Positions 23,101 through 32,572 of a DNA stretch of 64,000 nt are shown piece after piece. Position numbers and translations under genes: made by a program. The stretch comes from Sacculina carcini (Eukaryota > Arthropoda > Thecostraca > Sacculinidae), in assembly GCA_916048095.2 (NCBI GenBank), contig OU696576.1:3016501-3080500 (forward strand). Reading direction: 5' to 3'. The notes under the pieces were generated by a model, which searched no databases, was not told where the DNA came from, and saw only the letters and a program-made list of their open reading frames with translations. Within the stretch, counting starts at the first letter, position 1. Each line of letters starts with the position of its first letter.

Positions 23101-23177
23101 ATGAAGTCCCTGCTACTGGGCGGTACAATTTTCGTGAGCGGGCCAACTTGAGGCGACCTGCTCGTTATCGGTCGTAG
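20010..23177 (+). CDS. pol of the young LTR element: protease, RT, RNase H, integrase
   Basis: An open frame of 1055 codons in the -1 frame of gag, with no ATG required. Protease DTGS lies near residue 59. Reverse transcriptase has YIDD at residues 389-392. RNase H has MWVDAS, HINVAELDAA and ITDSS. Integrase has a zinc-binding HDSSGH...CESC, the first catalytic Asp in AIDITYY and the Glu in GICERVHR. The second catalytic position reads LSHNAPVF, where relatives in this window have DN, so the middle Asp of the D,D,E triad is His. The element is otherwise intact, yet this change should disable strand transfer. Confidence 0.93.
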   Translation: MLQLWRVRSHCKQLSQVGKLARGAGSIFSVRTCRPPDNSRLLIKVWCDDVKRPMSVLVDTGSTNSIVMTKSILRMVPEQKCALNLQLLSGVSVTASKSFILRNVRFSSDGCVKIKSLRVWLCDSNYRPPFDIIFGMDAILAAGGMNVSPDGKVSFGVSSTGAPWGSCQQKIPSLDAAKPQAAVLQSTPSHTGTSTLEILDCDFKAFFDGRKWIVNWFWENEVPNRKINCANYAIKPTEKAAFEAEVNSWIEEGVLIPYDEKMHGVIGAKLPLFAVKQEKKDKIRPVLGYRRLNCYIRSAPGMDSAVCDEKLRKWRRMGSDVSIIDLKKAYLQIHMATELQRYQVVEFMGKQYTMTRLGFGLSIGPKVMTEILKKVFLKADFDTSGVDFYIDDVIVDKSRVRTEQVVQHLQKYGLITKSPCDLNGARVLGLKVETKPSGVQWQRDGDVPVMPDVLTKRSLFSLCGKWIGHFPIAGWLRVVCGLIKRRASEGLENKSNAHWDAQVDEHTAVIIKSIADEVKHRDPVRGFWCVEDRRPRMWVDASNIATGVVLTVDGKPVEDGCWLRKPNDSSHINVAELDAAVKGINLCLKWGFRKAELITDSSVVHGWLTSAVHNTHRIRTHGMSEMLIRRRLDVIRELLASFSLELHVRQVDSKGNIADAMTRPPRFLPLLSSGSTSGCYALTRDEREVIQGIHDSSGHMGVQRTKELVSNVFPSVSSIEVDEAIRHCESCRRIDPVNRTKNHHGSLSVPAVWRRLAIDITYYNHVTYLFIIDCCSRFTIWRKLSNENAASVVAALESVFVDFGPTCSVLSHNAPVFLSTEFSSLLHEWEVYHEKSCAYRHQGNGICERVHRTIKRMASRTGCTIGKAVFYYNATTSQSTSETPFASVFRAAPQLPRIRRSRVLTSTKLRQTWTNSCRRDGVSCMYKPGDMVFLRPPDGRCTTKWTGPHRVESANRWTVNIGDGVNRHVSHVRPVGRSSDARTDQPSDASDARISRTIVSSVPVQHSYGSSADSEDTARNVVSLQDSNVRDEVPATGRYNFRERANLRRPARYRS

Positions 23178-23301
23178 TGTACGATTATATTCCTGTGTGT
23201 ATTGTTCATTTGATCATTTGTTCAGTTGATGTTTATGTTACAACGTGTTTTTGGGATGTTTTCCAAGTTTGAGGTGATATTCCTTTGCTGACTCGGGGGA
23301 G

Positions 23302-23558
23302 TGTTAGAGTTGATTAAAGAGTCAGCAAACTACTGTGGTAAAGATCGCGTGTGCATCGCTGTGCGATACCGCGTTTCAAGTAACGGCGTCCCCATGAGAC
23401 AACGTTAGGTGCGATGTCCTTGTCAAGGCCAAAGGCGAGCAGTGTTTGTTCGGTGATCGGCGGTGATCGTGCGTGCGCTGTCTGTGCGTTGTGATTTGTG
23501 TGACATAGTCTGTGTGTGTTACTATTTGTGTGTGTTTATATATACAGTCTGTCTTACA
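23302..23558 (+). repeat. 3' LTR, 257 bp
   Basis: Matches the 5' LTR with one substitution and is followed by the TSD acgtg. Confidence 0.93.
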
Positions 23559-23628
23559 ACGTGTTTTTTGTCGCGGTTATTTTTGTATAAAAACCGTCGG
23601 TTTTTTAGGTCGCATCTCTACTTATAGC

Positions 23629-24430
23629 CTGCGTGTGCGGGTAGCCTGAGTGTGCGTGTGTGCGAGCGTGCATGTATGCTTGTGTGTGAACTTGCAGGCG
23701 TTGATGACGTATAGGCGTATTGTTTTCTTATTGGTTGATTGATGGCTGAATGTACAAACGATCGCCTGGAGCGGGCGATTCTCAACGCGTGAACTGGAGA
23801 ATGAATGTTGGGCGGTGTGTGAAGCGTGCGTGTAGGCTGCGTTGTGTTGAAGTGGGAGTTACGGTGGTAGCGGTGGTTTATTGAGTCGTTTGCTCACTCA
23901 CGGGTTATTGTTATCCGGTGGTTTATTGAGTCGCTTGTTCACTCACGGGTTACTGTTATCTTTTGTTATTATATCAATATTTCTATTCGTTCATTCATTC
24001 ATTCGAGACAATTCGAGTTTATTCGAGACTGTAATTACACGTTTCCTAATTTCTGGTTGTCTATCTACCGAGACATGACGGAGGACGAAGCAACAATGAC
24101 GGTTGCAGGGAATGCGGAACTTCATCAACATCAGGAAATAAATAATACAGCGGTAAATTTAATACACGAAAGGAGATTAGAAAGATAATTGAGATTCAAA
24201 ACTGAACAAAAATATAAACAAAGTATGTATGCCCTGTATAACAATGTATGCCCTGTAGTTGTATTGTTCGATTATAACTTGTTATATGTTGTGTGTATGT
24301 ATGTGTATATGCATGCGTGTGTGTATGTATTTACCAGTGTGTGTGTGTGTGTGTGTGTGCAAACGTGTGCAAGACTGAAGTATCCGAATGGCCATATGTG
24401 TGTGTGTCTGCGCATGCCTCGAGTTCCCGG
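23629..24430. other. GT-rich region with a short direct duplication; no clear gene
   Basis: A segment near 23873-23905 (gtttattgagtcgtttgc, then tcactcacgggtta) is repeated near 23919-23953 with few changes, a 46-bp-period duplication. It could be part of an LTR or promoter. A short frame from an ATG at 24075 (MTEDEATM) has no recognisable relatives. GT-rich runs follow at 24300-24360. Confidence 0.4.
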
Positions 24431-26620
24431 GAAGAGCTTGACGCAGAATTGAAAGCGTGAATTGCTGAGGGTTGGCTGGTTGAATTCGATCTGGACGTTC
24501 ATGGACAAGGGACATCTGATGTGTGTCAACCCAGGGTACAAAGGTTTTGATTCCGCTTATGGCGGTAATGCAGAAAAACATATCGAAAGTGCGTCCAGTC
24601 ATGGATTTTCTTCAGCTGAATAAATACATCGAAGTACACTCAGCAGAGGTGGACGTTTGTCATCAAAAACTTCGCGATTGGAGAAGACGAGAAGATAATG
24701 TGACACTTGTGGATCTCAAGTGATCGTATCTACAAATAGAAGTGGACCCGTCGTTATGGAAATTTCAAACCGCTATTGTCGGAGGCACTAGATACTGCTT
24801 AACCAGACTTGGATTTGGTCTCAGTGCAGCTCCAATAATTATGAAGTCGATTGTGGAATCTGCATTGGCACAAGATCAGGATGTCCAAACGGCCACCTCG
24901 TCCATTGGCGACATTCTCGTAGATGAGTCTGTTCTGAGTGCAGAAAAAGTTAGCAACCATCTGCTGAAATATGGTCTGTTATGCAAGCCCGTGAGTCGAC
25001 TTGACCCATCATTGAGAGTACTAGGTTTACGACCACATCAAGATCAAGGAAAACTGGTCTGGAGGAGGGATAATGATGTGGACGACATTGAGGAGCCAAT
25101 CACGAAACGGAAGATATTTTCATCCTGCAGGCAAGTAATTGGGCACCTTCCTGTCTGTGGCTGGATGAGAATCGCTTCCTCATTCGTCAAGAGAGTGGCA
25201 AGCGAATCGACCAAATCCTGGGATGAAGAAGTCGACAGCCGTACGTTGAACGTGTTTCGCTTTTTTGAAGAGAAAATTGAGAAAAAAGACACTGCGCATA
25301 GTGTGTGGAGAGTTGAAGGGAATCAAGATGACGTTTGGGTATATGCTAGTCAGTTGGCAATAGGTGTGGTTTTGGAGATTGATGGAATGGTGATTGAGGA
25401 CGCTAGCCGGCTGCGCAAGGACGGCCACCATATAAATTTAGCCGAACTAGACGCCATTTTGAAGGGCGTCAATCTGGCAGCAGCTTGGAGTATGCCAGAG
25501 ATTCGGATCTTCACAGATTCCCAACCAGCTTGCCGCTGGGTCCGTGATGCCCTCACGGGGAAAGCTCGTGTTAAAACCCGTGCTAGCGGACAGCTGCTGA
25601 ATCAGCGGAGACTTGGTACTCTGAAGGCGATTCAGGAAGAGCTTGGTTTGAATATGGAAGTTATATTGGTTGGTCTGCTGAAAATTACTCTGATGCGATA
25701 TCCCGCGTACCGAAAAAGTGGCTGGCGATATGTGAGAAGCGAAACAGACTCCAAACAGTTTGCTGTGCAAGCCAATCTGGTCAAATGGGCACAGAGGAAA
25801 TGAAAAAGATCCACGAATCAGCAGGTCAACCCGGCATCAGGAGAACATTGTACTTCGCCCGCAGATCCAATCGAGCGGCAACCAGAAAGGAAGCTCAAGC
25901 CGTCGTTCAATTTTGCGAGATGTGTCGTTCCATCGACCCAGCCCCACCTAAATGGAGGCATGGAAATTTGTCGGTGAAAAATAACTGGGAGAGGCTTGCG
26001 AGGGATGTCACACATGTTAGAAGCAATATATATTTATCTGTGATAGACTGTGGACCGTCATGTTTCGCGCTGTAGAAAATGCTGAGGAAAGAAGACAGCA
26101 GAAACATTATCGAACTGCTCCGAGCAGTTTTCTTGGAACGAGTAGCCCCGAGTGAGGTGTTACTGGACAATGGAACATCATTCAGAAGTCGCGAGTTCAA
26201 GGTGTTTTTAGCTGATTGGGATGCGGTTCCCAAGTACTGATGCGTCTATGAGCCTCACGGAACTGGCATAGTGGAGCGATGTCATCGCACGGTGAAGGTA
26301 ATAGCGGCACGGAGTCAGTGTAGTGTGGAGGAAGCGGTGTTCCGCTACAACTTGTCTCCTACCGATGATGTCCGTGAGTCAACCACTCCTATGGCTCGTA
26401 TTTATCGTTACACTCCCGGAGTGAAGGGCATCGATCGCAGAGAAGAAACGACAGGATGACGAGGAAGTAGAGGGCAAAAGCCAGGAGAGAGAGACAGTCA
26501 GAGTGAGAGAGAGTGGGTCAGAAAACCGGGCACGAGATGCGACCAGGTATCGGCAAAAGGTATTGTCACAGCGGATATATTTGAGCATGCGGCTGAAGTA
26601 GATGGCATGCCGTATCATCT
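24430..26620 (+). pseudogene. Decayed pol of the same LTR lineage (RT, RNase H, integrase)
   Basis: Resembles the pol of 20010-23177 from the start of the RT region. RT blocks KVRPVMDFLQLN and RLGFGLSAAP are visible, but the catalytic box is SIGD instead of YIDD, so a metal-binding Asp is lost. RNase H (HINLAELDAILKGVN, FTDSQ) and integrase (ARDVTHV, LLDNGTSF, GIVERCHR) follow. There are in-frame stops near 24468, 24721, 26073 and 26238 and a frameshift between about 25680 and 25790. Gag and protease are absent. No 5' LTR was found. Confidence 0.88.
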
Positions 26621-26829
26621 AAAAGATGTTCGTCGGAGGTTGGAACATGATAATTGGAAGTGAAACATTCTGTCAACACCATCACGATGAATGTTCGGAC
26701 GAGTCACCAATTTCACAGGAACTTCAATTTCGCAGGAGTCCGGATCCAACAGACTATGAATCGCACGTTGAGCCGCGACGAAGCGAAAAGATTAGGCAAA
26801 GGAGAGTATGTCGTGTATGTGAATCTTAA

Positions 26830-27235
26830 GATTCAGGAGGAGGTGTGGGTGTTTATGTGTGCGTAGTTCATGGCGTTTGAGCGTGATTGAGTACATGCGC
26901 ATGTATATATGAATTTCTGTATGTGCGTTCTACAGTTGTAGTTGTACATTGTGTTAGTGTGAATGATCATATGTGTGTGTGTGTGTCTGCGCATGTGTCG
27001 TTGAAGTGTGGAAACGCGTGTATGTATCAAGCACTGTGAAAGATAGGCAGTGTGTGTCAGCGGTTATTAGTGTGAAGAAGTGGTGTTATCGTGTTGGTTA
27101 TGTTGATTGTGCGTTGTGTGAACGCTGGATTGTGCGTGCGGGTATTCAGTGTGTATATTGTTGTTGTACTGCGTCATTGCGTCATATCATTCATATATTA
27201 CATCCTCCATCAATCTTCTGTTGTTCTTCGCCATG
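26830..27235 (+). repeat. Possible 3' LTR of the decayed element
   Basis: A purine tract (ttcaggaggagg) is followed by tgtgggtg at about 26843 and then GT-rich sequence, the arrangement expected at a 3' LTR. No matching 5' copy was found, so the right border is a guess. A 40-codon frame from an ATG at 27233 (MAEAKKNPQK) follows and is not recognised. Confidence 0.35.
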
Positions 27236-27680
27236 GCGGAGGCGAAGAAGAATCCACAAAAAACCATGCATAAAAAATGCAAGATGTCACTTATATTACC
27301 ATTTGTAAAAAATTGGGCGGATCATTTCGTGATTCTTCACAAAATATTTGCATAATTGCGACATATATATTTTTTATAATATTGTTGGAATTTGAATTTG
27401 CGTAATAGGTCCGATTATTTCACTGTAGAGTAAACTCAACAGTTATTCTGTAAACAGTCCAAAGCACATTGGTGATACTGAAAATTAAGCCGCCCACCTC
27501 AGTTGTAAACATGGTGTCTCTACAGCAACGCGAACTTTTCCTAAGGTCCTAAGGTCGTTCATGTATCAGTCGAAAATGATGTTGAAGTCGAAGTTGAAGT
27601 TGATGATGAAGGTGAAGTGGAAGTTGAAGTTGATAATGAAGTTTAAGTTGAAGTTGAATAGCAAAATATAGCTCGTGAAC
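27236..27680. other. Unrecognised, with a GTTGAA-type hexamer repeat
   Basis: Between about 27575 and 27660 the sequence is a degenerate tandem of gttgaa/gaagtt units, mostly Val/Glu/Asp if read in frame. The rest holds nothing recognised. Confidence 0.5.
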
Positions 27681-30039
27681 AATCAATGCACCAGCGCTCA
27701 CTCACAAAACCACGAACATGAATTACAACACTGCCAGACGCAGCAATCGCCACTCACCAGTAGCGTGCTGACGTCACAGGTCACGTGACTTCAGGCCGCG
27801 TGTACTTGGCGTCGCGAACTTTTCATGCCGACAATGAGCTTTGGACTGCTTTCATTTTAGCGAGCCGCAAAGTAACGTTTTATTGTTTAGCAAAGTTTGA
27901 AATGAATAATTTGCCATTAATTTTCTTACACCCTCCCCCGAGAAGATGTGCCTGCACATTCAGGAACATTGACTAAGAATCAGTGAGCGAGACTTGATTA
28001 ACTGAAACTATTCGGAATGTTATAATGAATTTGATATGACAGGATACAGTATTGAAAAGGAATTGAAAAACATATTAAACTTGGCCTTGCTTGATCAGCT
28101 GTTGTACTAGGCCCCTCTGACGCTGAGCTGCGTTTCTCACTGTCCTTCTCGGAGTTTCATTTGGTGGTTGACAGCACCTGGTGTCGACTGGTCTATTGCC
28201 ATTATGAATTGCTTTTATCTCTAGTGTATACAGATGATTGAAGGCATAATGTGCTGTTAGTTTGTGCGGCGTCTTCAATATAACACTTCTGACTTTGCCG
28301 TCATCTCCATGAATAAGTCGGATAACTCTGCCCATGTGCCATTGCTCCCGGGGCTGCTCCTTAGTGTTGTTGAGCGCAACGTATCCATTTTTCATCCTGT
28401 TTGACCAATCACTTTGGAAAATGTCGCGGCTTGTCTCGCGAAGACTGAGCAGATAGGACGAATACCACATTCGTTTGAATTCATCAAACAAATTTGTTTG
28501 CTTTTGAAATGTCTCGTTTATTTGCTCGTGAGTGACATTGACGTTTGACTGTGGTGTCCACAAGTAGTCGTCTTGATTGCCTTGTGATAAGCAAAGATGC
28601 GGATTTGAATGGATTTTCAATATAATGTTTGGTGTCAGTGACACCACTTTTTCAATGTCCGAATAAAGGTAAGTGATCGGACGATTGATGATCGCCGTTT
28701 GCAAGTCTGAGATATGCATGAGCACATCGCTGAACGTTAATTTAGCACGTCCAATGGATTTCAACAGGCACTGTTTAAGAGTTCGAATTTGCCGTTCATA
28801 TACTCCTTCTACCCAGCTTGCATAGGCAGGAATTGTATCATGTTTGATGGACAAGCTCTGAAGATGTGATGCAAAATCATTGGATGAAGCAAAGTTTGAC
28901 AGATACGTAAATCCAGAAGTGAAATAGCCAGCGTTGTCAGTATACACTGAGTTCGGAACAGTTTGAGCGTTACAAAATCTTTTGAACGATTCGATGAAAG
29001 ATTTGCTTGTCAAATCGTTGATTAATTCCAAATGTACAGCGCGAATAGCCATACAGGTATACAACGCGATATAGACCTTGCTTGAATTACCACTCGCGTC
29101 GAATACGTGCAACGGACCGGTATAATCCACAGCGGTATGTTGAAACGGTATTATCACTTAGACTCTTTCTTTCGGTAAATTGGTCATTTTCGGATAGTTG
29201 AATGAAATTGCAGTCATCTTTCTGCATAGCATGCAGTCACTGATAATTGATTTCACTACTTGTCGACCGGCCGGTATCCAGTAGCCATTTTGACGAACAC
29301 AGGACAACGTGGTACCGACGCCAAGATGCTTGCACCTTTTATGCATGTCATTTACAATAAGCTTTGTTAGATGATGATGTTTTGAGAGTAATACAGGCCG
29401 TAGTACTCCATAGTTGTACACACCGACTCTGTCTGTTCGACCTTTTGCACGGATAATGTCTTTATCGTCGATGAAAATATTCAGATCTTGAACCATTTTA
29501 GGTATGCTTCCTGTTTGATGTTTGAGGTAGTGGAGTTTTTATTTGAAGCAATGCGATTGCATATCTGCAATGATAAATGTCATTGGTTTATGCTGAAAAT
29601 TACAGAATCGTCGCAGAAATTCGAATACTAGATTGATGATTCGAACTATTTTGATAGTGACGAGAATCGTTCTACATCAATGATAGATTTACGATTCTCA
29701 GAATGTACTGTTTAAACAGTACTGTTGAAACACTGCGTTTGCGAGAAGCTTCTGTGCGTAACTGCTGAACTTGGCCAATTGGCGGAATTGCATAACCAGT
29801 CAGGGCCGCACATCCACAAGGCTAACCTCCTCTGAAACTCTTCGAAACTTAATCCTCTTGTCAAGAAATCGTCGGGGTTACAAGCAGTTACTGCGTAGTG
29901 ACATTGAACACAAATCCCTCTTCGAACAACTTCATCTCGCATGCCTAACACTTCTCTAATTATATTTACAGTGAATTTATTTTTTATCTTATAACCAGTT
30001 TCTAACCAAGGCAAAACTGAACTCCGTGGACTCCGTGGA

Positions 30040-30376
30040 CTCCGTGATGCAGTTGTTAGCACACCCGCCTCACAAGCGGGAAGTCCGTGGTTCGAAACCC
30101 GGCGGAGCAGAATTTCATTGGGTGAATTCTACAATCCCACAGCCCCTGTCCACCCAGCAGGAAATGATGGTACCAGATATCAGTCATGAGTTGTGCCATG
30201 CATTCTGGGGAGGTGGCCCTCTCTTATACGTCTTACGTCCTTGTGGCGCCATAGCGTGGAGAGGGTCGCTTCTGCGGTGGCAGCGAGCTGCACGGGGCAC
30301 GCCTGTGTGGTTATAAGCTTCGGCTTCTTCCCGTGTAGCAGCTGCCACTTAGGCATTTAACCTTTAACCTTTTAAC
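30040..30376 (+). mobile_element. tRNA-derived SINE (Val-like head) inside the BEL RNase H
   Basis: Bases 30040-30108 resemble a tRNA: a box B ggttcgaaacc at 30089-30099 and an anticodon arm with a perfect 5-bp stem cccgc/gcggg around the loop ctcacaa, whose anticodon CAC is that of tRNA-Val. The acceptor and T stems have mismatches. The body continues with cacccagcaggaaatgat, a type of motif seen in invertebrate tRNA-SINEs, and ends in ttaacc repeats. RNase H coding sequence is interrupted exactly across it. Pol III would transcribe it and a LINE would mobilise it. Confidence 0.82.
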
Positions 30377-30907
30377 ACGACCTGTGCGTCCACCCAATAG
30401 TGTAGATGTAGAGCAGGAACACACTCCAGGAGGAAAGGTAAGGATTTGAAAGCAAGGTAAGTTGCCAACAGTTCCAATTGAGGAATACTCTTCTTATTAG
30501 GAGCGGTTTTCATCTTCGCATACACTAATCCCGATTTATCGTCAGCACACACATACCAAGAGAAACCATACGCTTTGAGACTACCATCTGAGAATATGTG
30601 AAGTGTCGGCGGATGCTTCCCGTCAAAGTCAATAGCCATCCTCGGAATAGAAATTGTTTTGAGCTGTTGTAGGTTTTCTCTGATTCTATCCCACTCAATC
30701 AGCAAATCATCTGGAAGAGGGTCGTCCCAGTCAACTCCTATTTGCCAAAATTATTGATTGAGCAGCCGTCCAGATATCGTAACTGGGCACACAATTGATA
30801 AAGTATCGTAGACTCGACTCAGATCACTTAGCACAGTTCGTTTTGAAGGCGGTTTTGAAGTAAATGTAAATCCGAAGTGAAATTTGATCTTTTGATGGGT
30901 CATATTG

Positions 30908-31006
30908 ATAACAAAGTAAAGTATCCAAGGTGATCATAGTAACCAAGTAAAGTATCCAAGGTGATCATAGTAACCAAGTGAAATATCCAAGTAAAGTATC
31001 CAAGGT
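30908..31006. repeat. Short tandem repeat, about 31-44 bp units
   Basis: The block agtaaagtatccaaggtgat followed by catagtaacca recurs from 30912, with partial units to 31003. It interrupts the BEL RT to RNase H connection. Confidence 0.75.
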
Positions 31007-31989
31007 ATCACCCTGCAGTGCACAAGCACCGTCTTCCAACATCCTTTGACGCAGATCTGCATTGCTGCTGGTCCAACATGTCAGGTTAAACCCACCATTC
31101 GCCATCATCGATCTATGTCGTGTATACACGTCATTCAGTTTTGACACATCCGACGTGGAGTAAATTAGATTGTCCACATACAAATGATGTTTGAGAATTT
31201 GAGCCACTGAGTCGTCCGCATATCCATTGAGATGATGAATGATCACTCGCGTTAAAATGAATGGACTGCAATTGAATCCGAACAGTAAAGTGTTAAATCG
31301 AAATACTTCGATGAGTTCGTTTTCTTCCCACAAGAACCTGAAGCGGCTTTTATCATCGTCAGATTTCAAGTAGATTTGCAAGAACGCCTTTTTTATATCA
31401 GCGGTTACAGTGAACTTGTAGGTGCGAAACGCAATGATAAGTTTGACAAGATCATTGAGAAGATCTAAACCTTTGACGCAAGCATCGTTTAATGACGGTT
31501 TCCCTTCGACACATTTGGCGCTACAGTTAAATACAGGACGAATTTTCGTAGTCGATCTTTCATCTTCTTTTACAACAGCATGATGTGGTATATGCACACA
31601 TTTTTCCGAGTCGTCTGTCACTTCCTCAATGATACCTTGAGCTTGCAGTTGATGAAATACTTGGCTGTACTCTTGATGTAATCCCCTTTTTGAGAAAACA
31701 TTGCACACGCCTTGTATTCGCCAAAGACTGGTTGTACGCTGTTGGTACATCATCAACATTATCGAAGAAGGGAATTTCGACGAAATACTTGTTGTCAACT
31801 TTTTTCAATTGATTTGTCAAACTTCTGTACAATCTCCAGATCAGTCTGGCATTGCTCTTCTGTTAGACCAGCTCTCTCGAGGGTGAACATCCTAGTGAGT
31901 TGGTGATCCAACTCTTCGTCAGTAAGTCTGAATGAAACCACATCTGGCATTGCCTTTATCGCCAGATGGACACTCACAGTTGCGTCACC

Positions 31990-32572
31990 AGTGAGCGGTT
32001 GTTGCCGTTAGTCTGAGTTCTCGACGCTCGACGCAAGAGTTACTGGCGGCGGCGGAGGATGTGACGAAAGTGATTCTTGGATCACTGGATTGAGTAATGT
32101 CGACAAAATGGTTACACTGTATTGGATGAGCTTAGCATACACACATAATGGTATTCACAAACACTCGCAATATGACACCCGCACACCAAGACGTCTCGTG
32201 GGTGACTGACTTGGTCCAGTGTTTGACATGGGGCGCCATCTAACGCTCCTTAAATCTCCGTTTCTACGGAGAGTATCTTCTCGGGGGACGGATGGCACGG
32301 CCTGCTCTTGAGACGATCGGCGGAGAGTCGTTTTGAGTCAACACCACCGGCGTCGCTGCTCGTGCTTCCGACAGTGTACCAGGACGCGTATCTTAATTTG
32401 TTCCTGGGTCATCCCTGACATTGTTTGGCGATGCTGTGGCGGTGTCAGCTGGTCTTATGAAGCCTTTTTTTCGGCGTAAACTCCGTCCGGATTCTGTTAG
32501 GACCTGATATGAACTCGGGTGTTCGGTTGATCTGGAGACAACTCTACCCCGCTGCCATGTGTTGTTCTCTTG
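31990..32572 (-). other. Probable Gypsy 3' region and LTR, borders unresolved
   Basis: Downstream of the integrase end the minus strand contains a short hairpin (ctccgtttctacggag, near 32263) and a possible LTR from TGTCATATTG (about 32176) to GGCAACA (about 32004). It is followed by TGGTGACGCAAC, a primer-binding-site-like string that runs straight into BEL RT homology. No second LTR copy is present, so these borders are inference. Confidence 0.4.

Larger units (their letters stand above)
19107..23558 (+). mobile_element. Complete, young LTR retrotransposon nested in the hAT-like element
   Basis: Two 257-bp LTRs, 19107-19363 and 23302-23558, start TGTTAGAG and end TTACA. They differ at one position seen by eye (ctgtg versus ttgtg). 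The 5-bp TSD acgtg is at 19102-19106 and 23559-23563; the empty site is at 42586-42590 on the minus strand of the second hAT-like copy. A purine tract (cggggga) precedes the 3' LTR. Gag and pol are both open, with pol in the -1 frame. Domain order protease-RT-RNase H-integrase fits Ty3/Gypsy or BEL/Pao; the RT-RNase H connection looks unusual for either, so clade is left open. Confidence 0.95.
12658..23620 (+). mobile_element. Non-autonomous hAT-like DNA transposon, interrupted by two LTR elements
   Basis: Ends are TAGTGATGC on the left and, read inward on the minus strand, TAGAGATGC on the right. An exact 8-bp TSD, cttatagc, lies at 12650-12657 and 23621-23628. The element's own sequence is 12658-14037, 18984-19106 and 23559-23620, about 1.55 kb once the inserts and their duplications are removed. 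It has no transposase ORF and is full of T-runs. A second, inverted copy at 42506-44101 aligns along its length and lacks both inserts. An 8-bp TSD with GATGC-type ends suggests hAT; other 8-bp-TSD superfamilies are not excluded. Confidence 0.88.
28075..31977 (-). pseudogene. BEL/Pao pol (RT, RNase H, integrase), broken
   Basis: The N-terminal part (31977 to about 30965) carries RT motifs (KIRPVFNCSAK, TADIKKAFLQI) in three frames, so at least two frameshifts lie between 31640 and 31830. The catalytic box reads YVDN, where BEL/Pao enzymes have YVDD. RNase H (IFSDGS, IPQLELLATYLA) is split at about 30040-30376 by the SINE and resumes with WLETGYKIKN and NPDDFLTRG. Integrase has an HHCC region (CKHLG...CMLC), VDYTGPL, YTDNAGYF and GVYERQIR, with one in-frame stop at 29158-29160. 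About 200 bases before integrase (29497-29711) are too eroded to read. Confidence 0.88.
27680..31990 (-). mobile_element. BEL/Pao LTR retrotransposon remnant, interrupted by a SINE
   Basis: The minus-strand interior encodes BEL/Pao-type reverse transcriptase, RNase H and integrase, in that order. A polypurine tract (cgggggaggg on the minus strand, about 27931-27940) is followed by TGTAAGAAAA, taken as the 3' LTR start at 27930. The LTR extends left to an undetermined end near 27680 and contains a CRE palindrome tgacgtca at 27769-27776. Gag and protease are missing; homology ends near 31990, where Gypsy-like sequence begins. Confidence 0.8.

Noticed and set aside
23629..24180. The plus-strand frame starting MTEDEATM at 24075 as a gag gene
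   Set aside because: It is short, ends quickly and shows no zinc knuckle or capsid similarity.
24270..24420. A 5' LTR for the decayed element at 24.4-26.6 kb
   Set aside because: Only a short GT-rich string (catatgtgtgtgtgtctgcg) resembles the proposed 3' LTR, which low complexity explains.
30040..30108. A functional tRNA-Val gene
   Set aside because: The acceptor and T stems contain mismatches and the sequence continues into a SINE body with a repeat tail.
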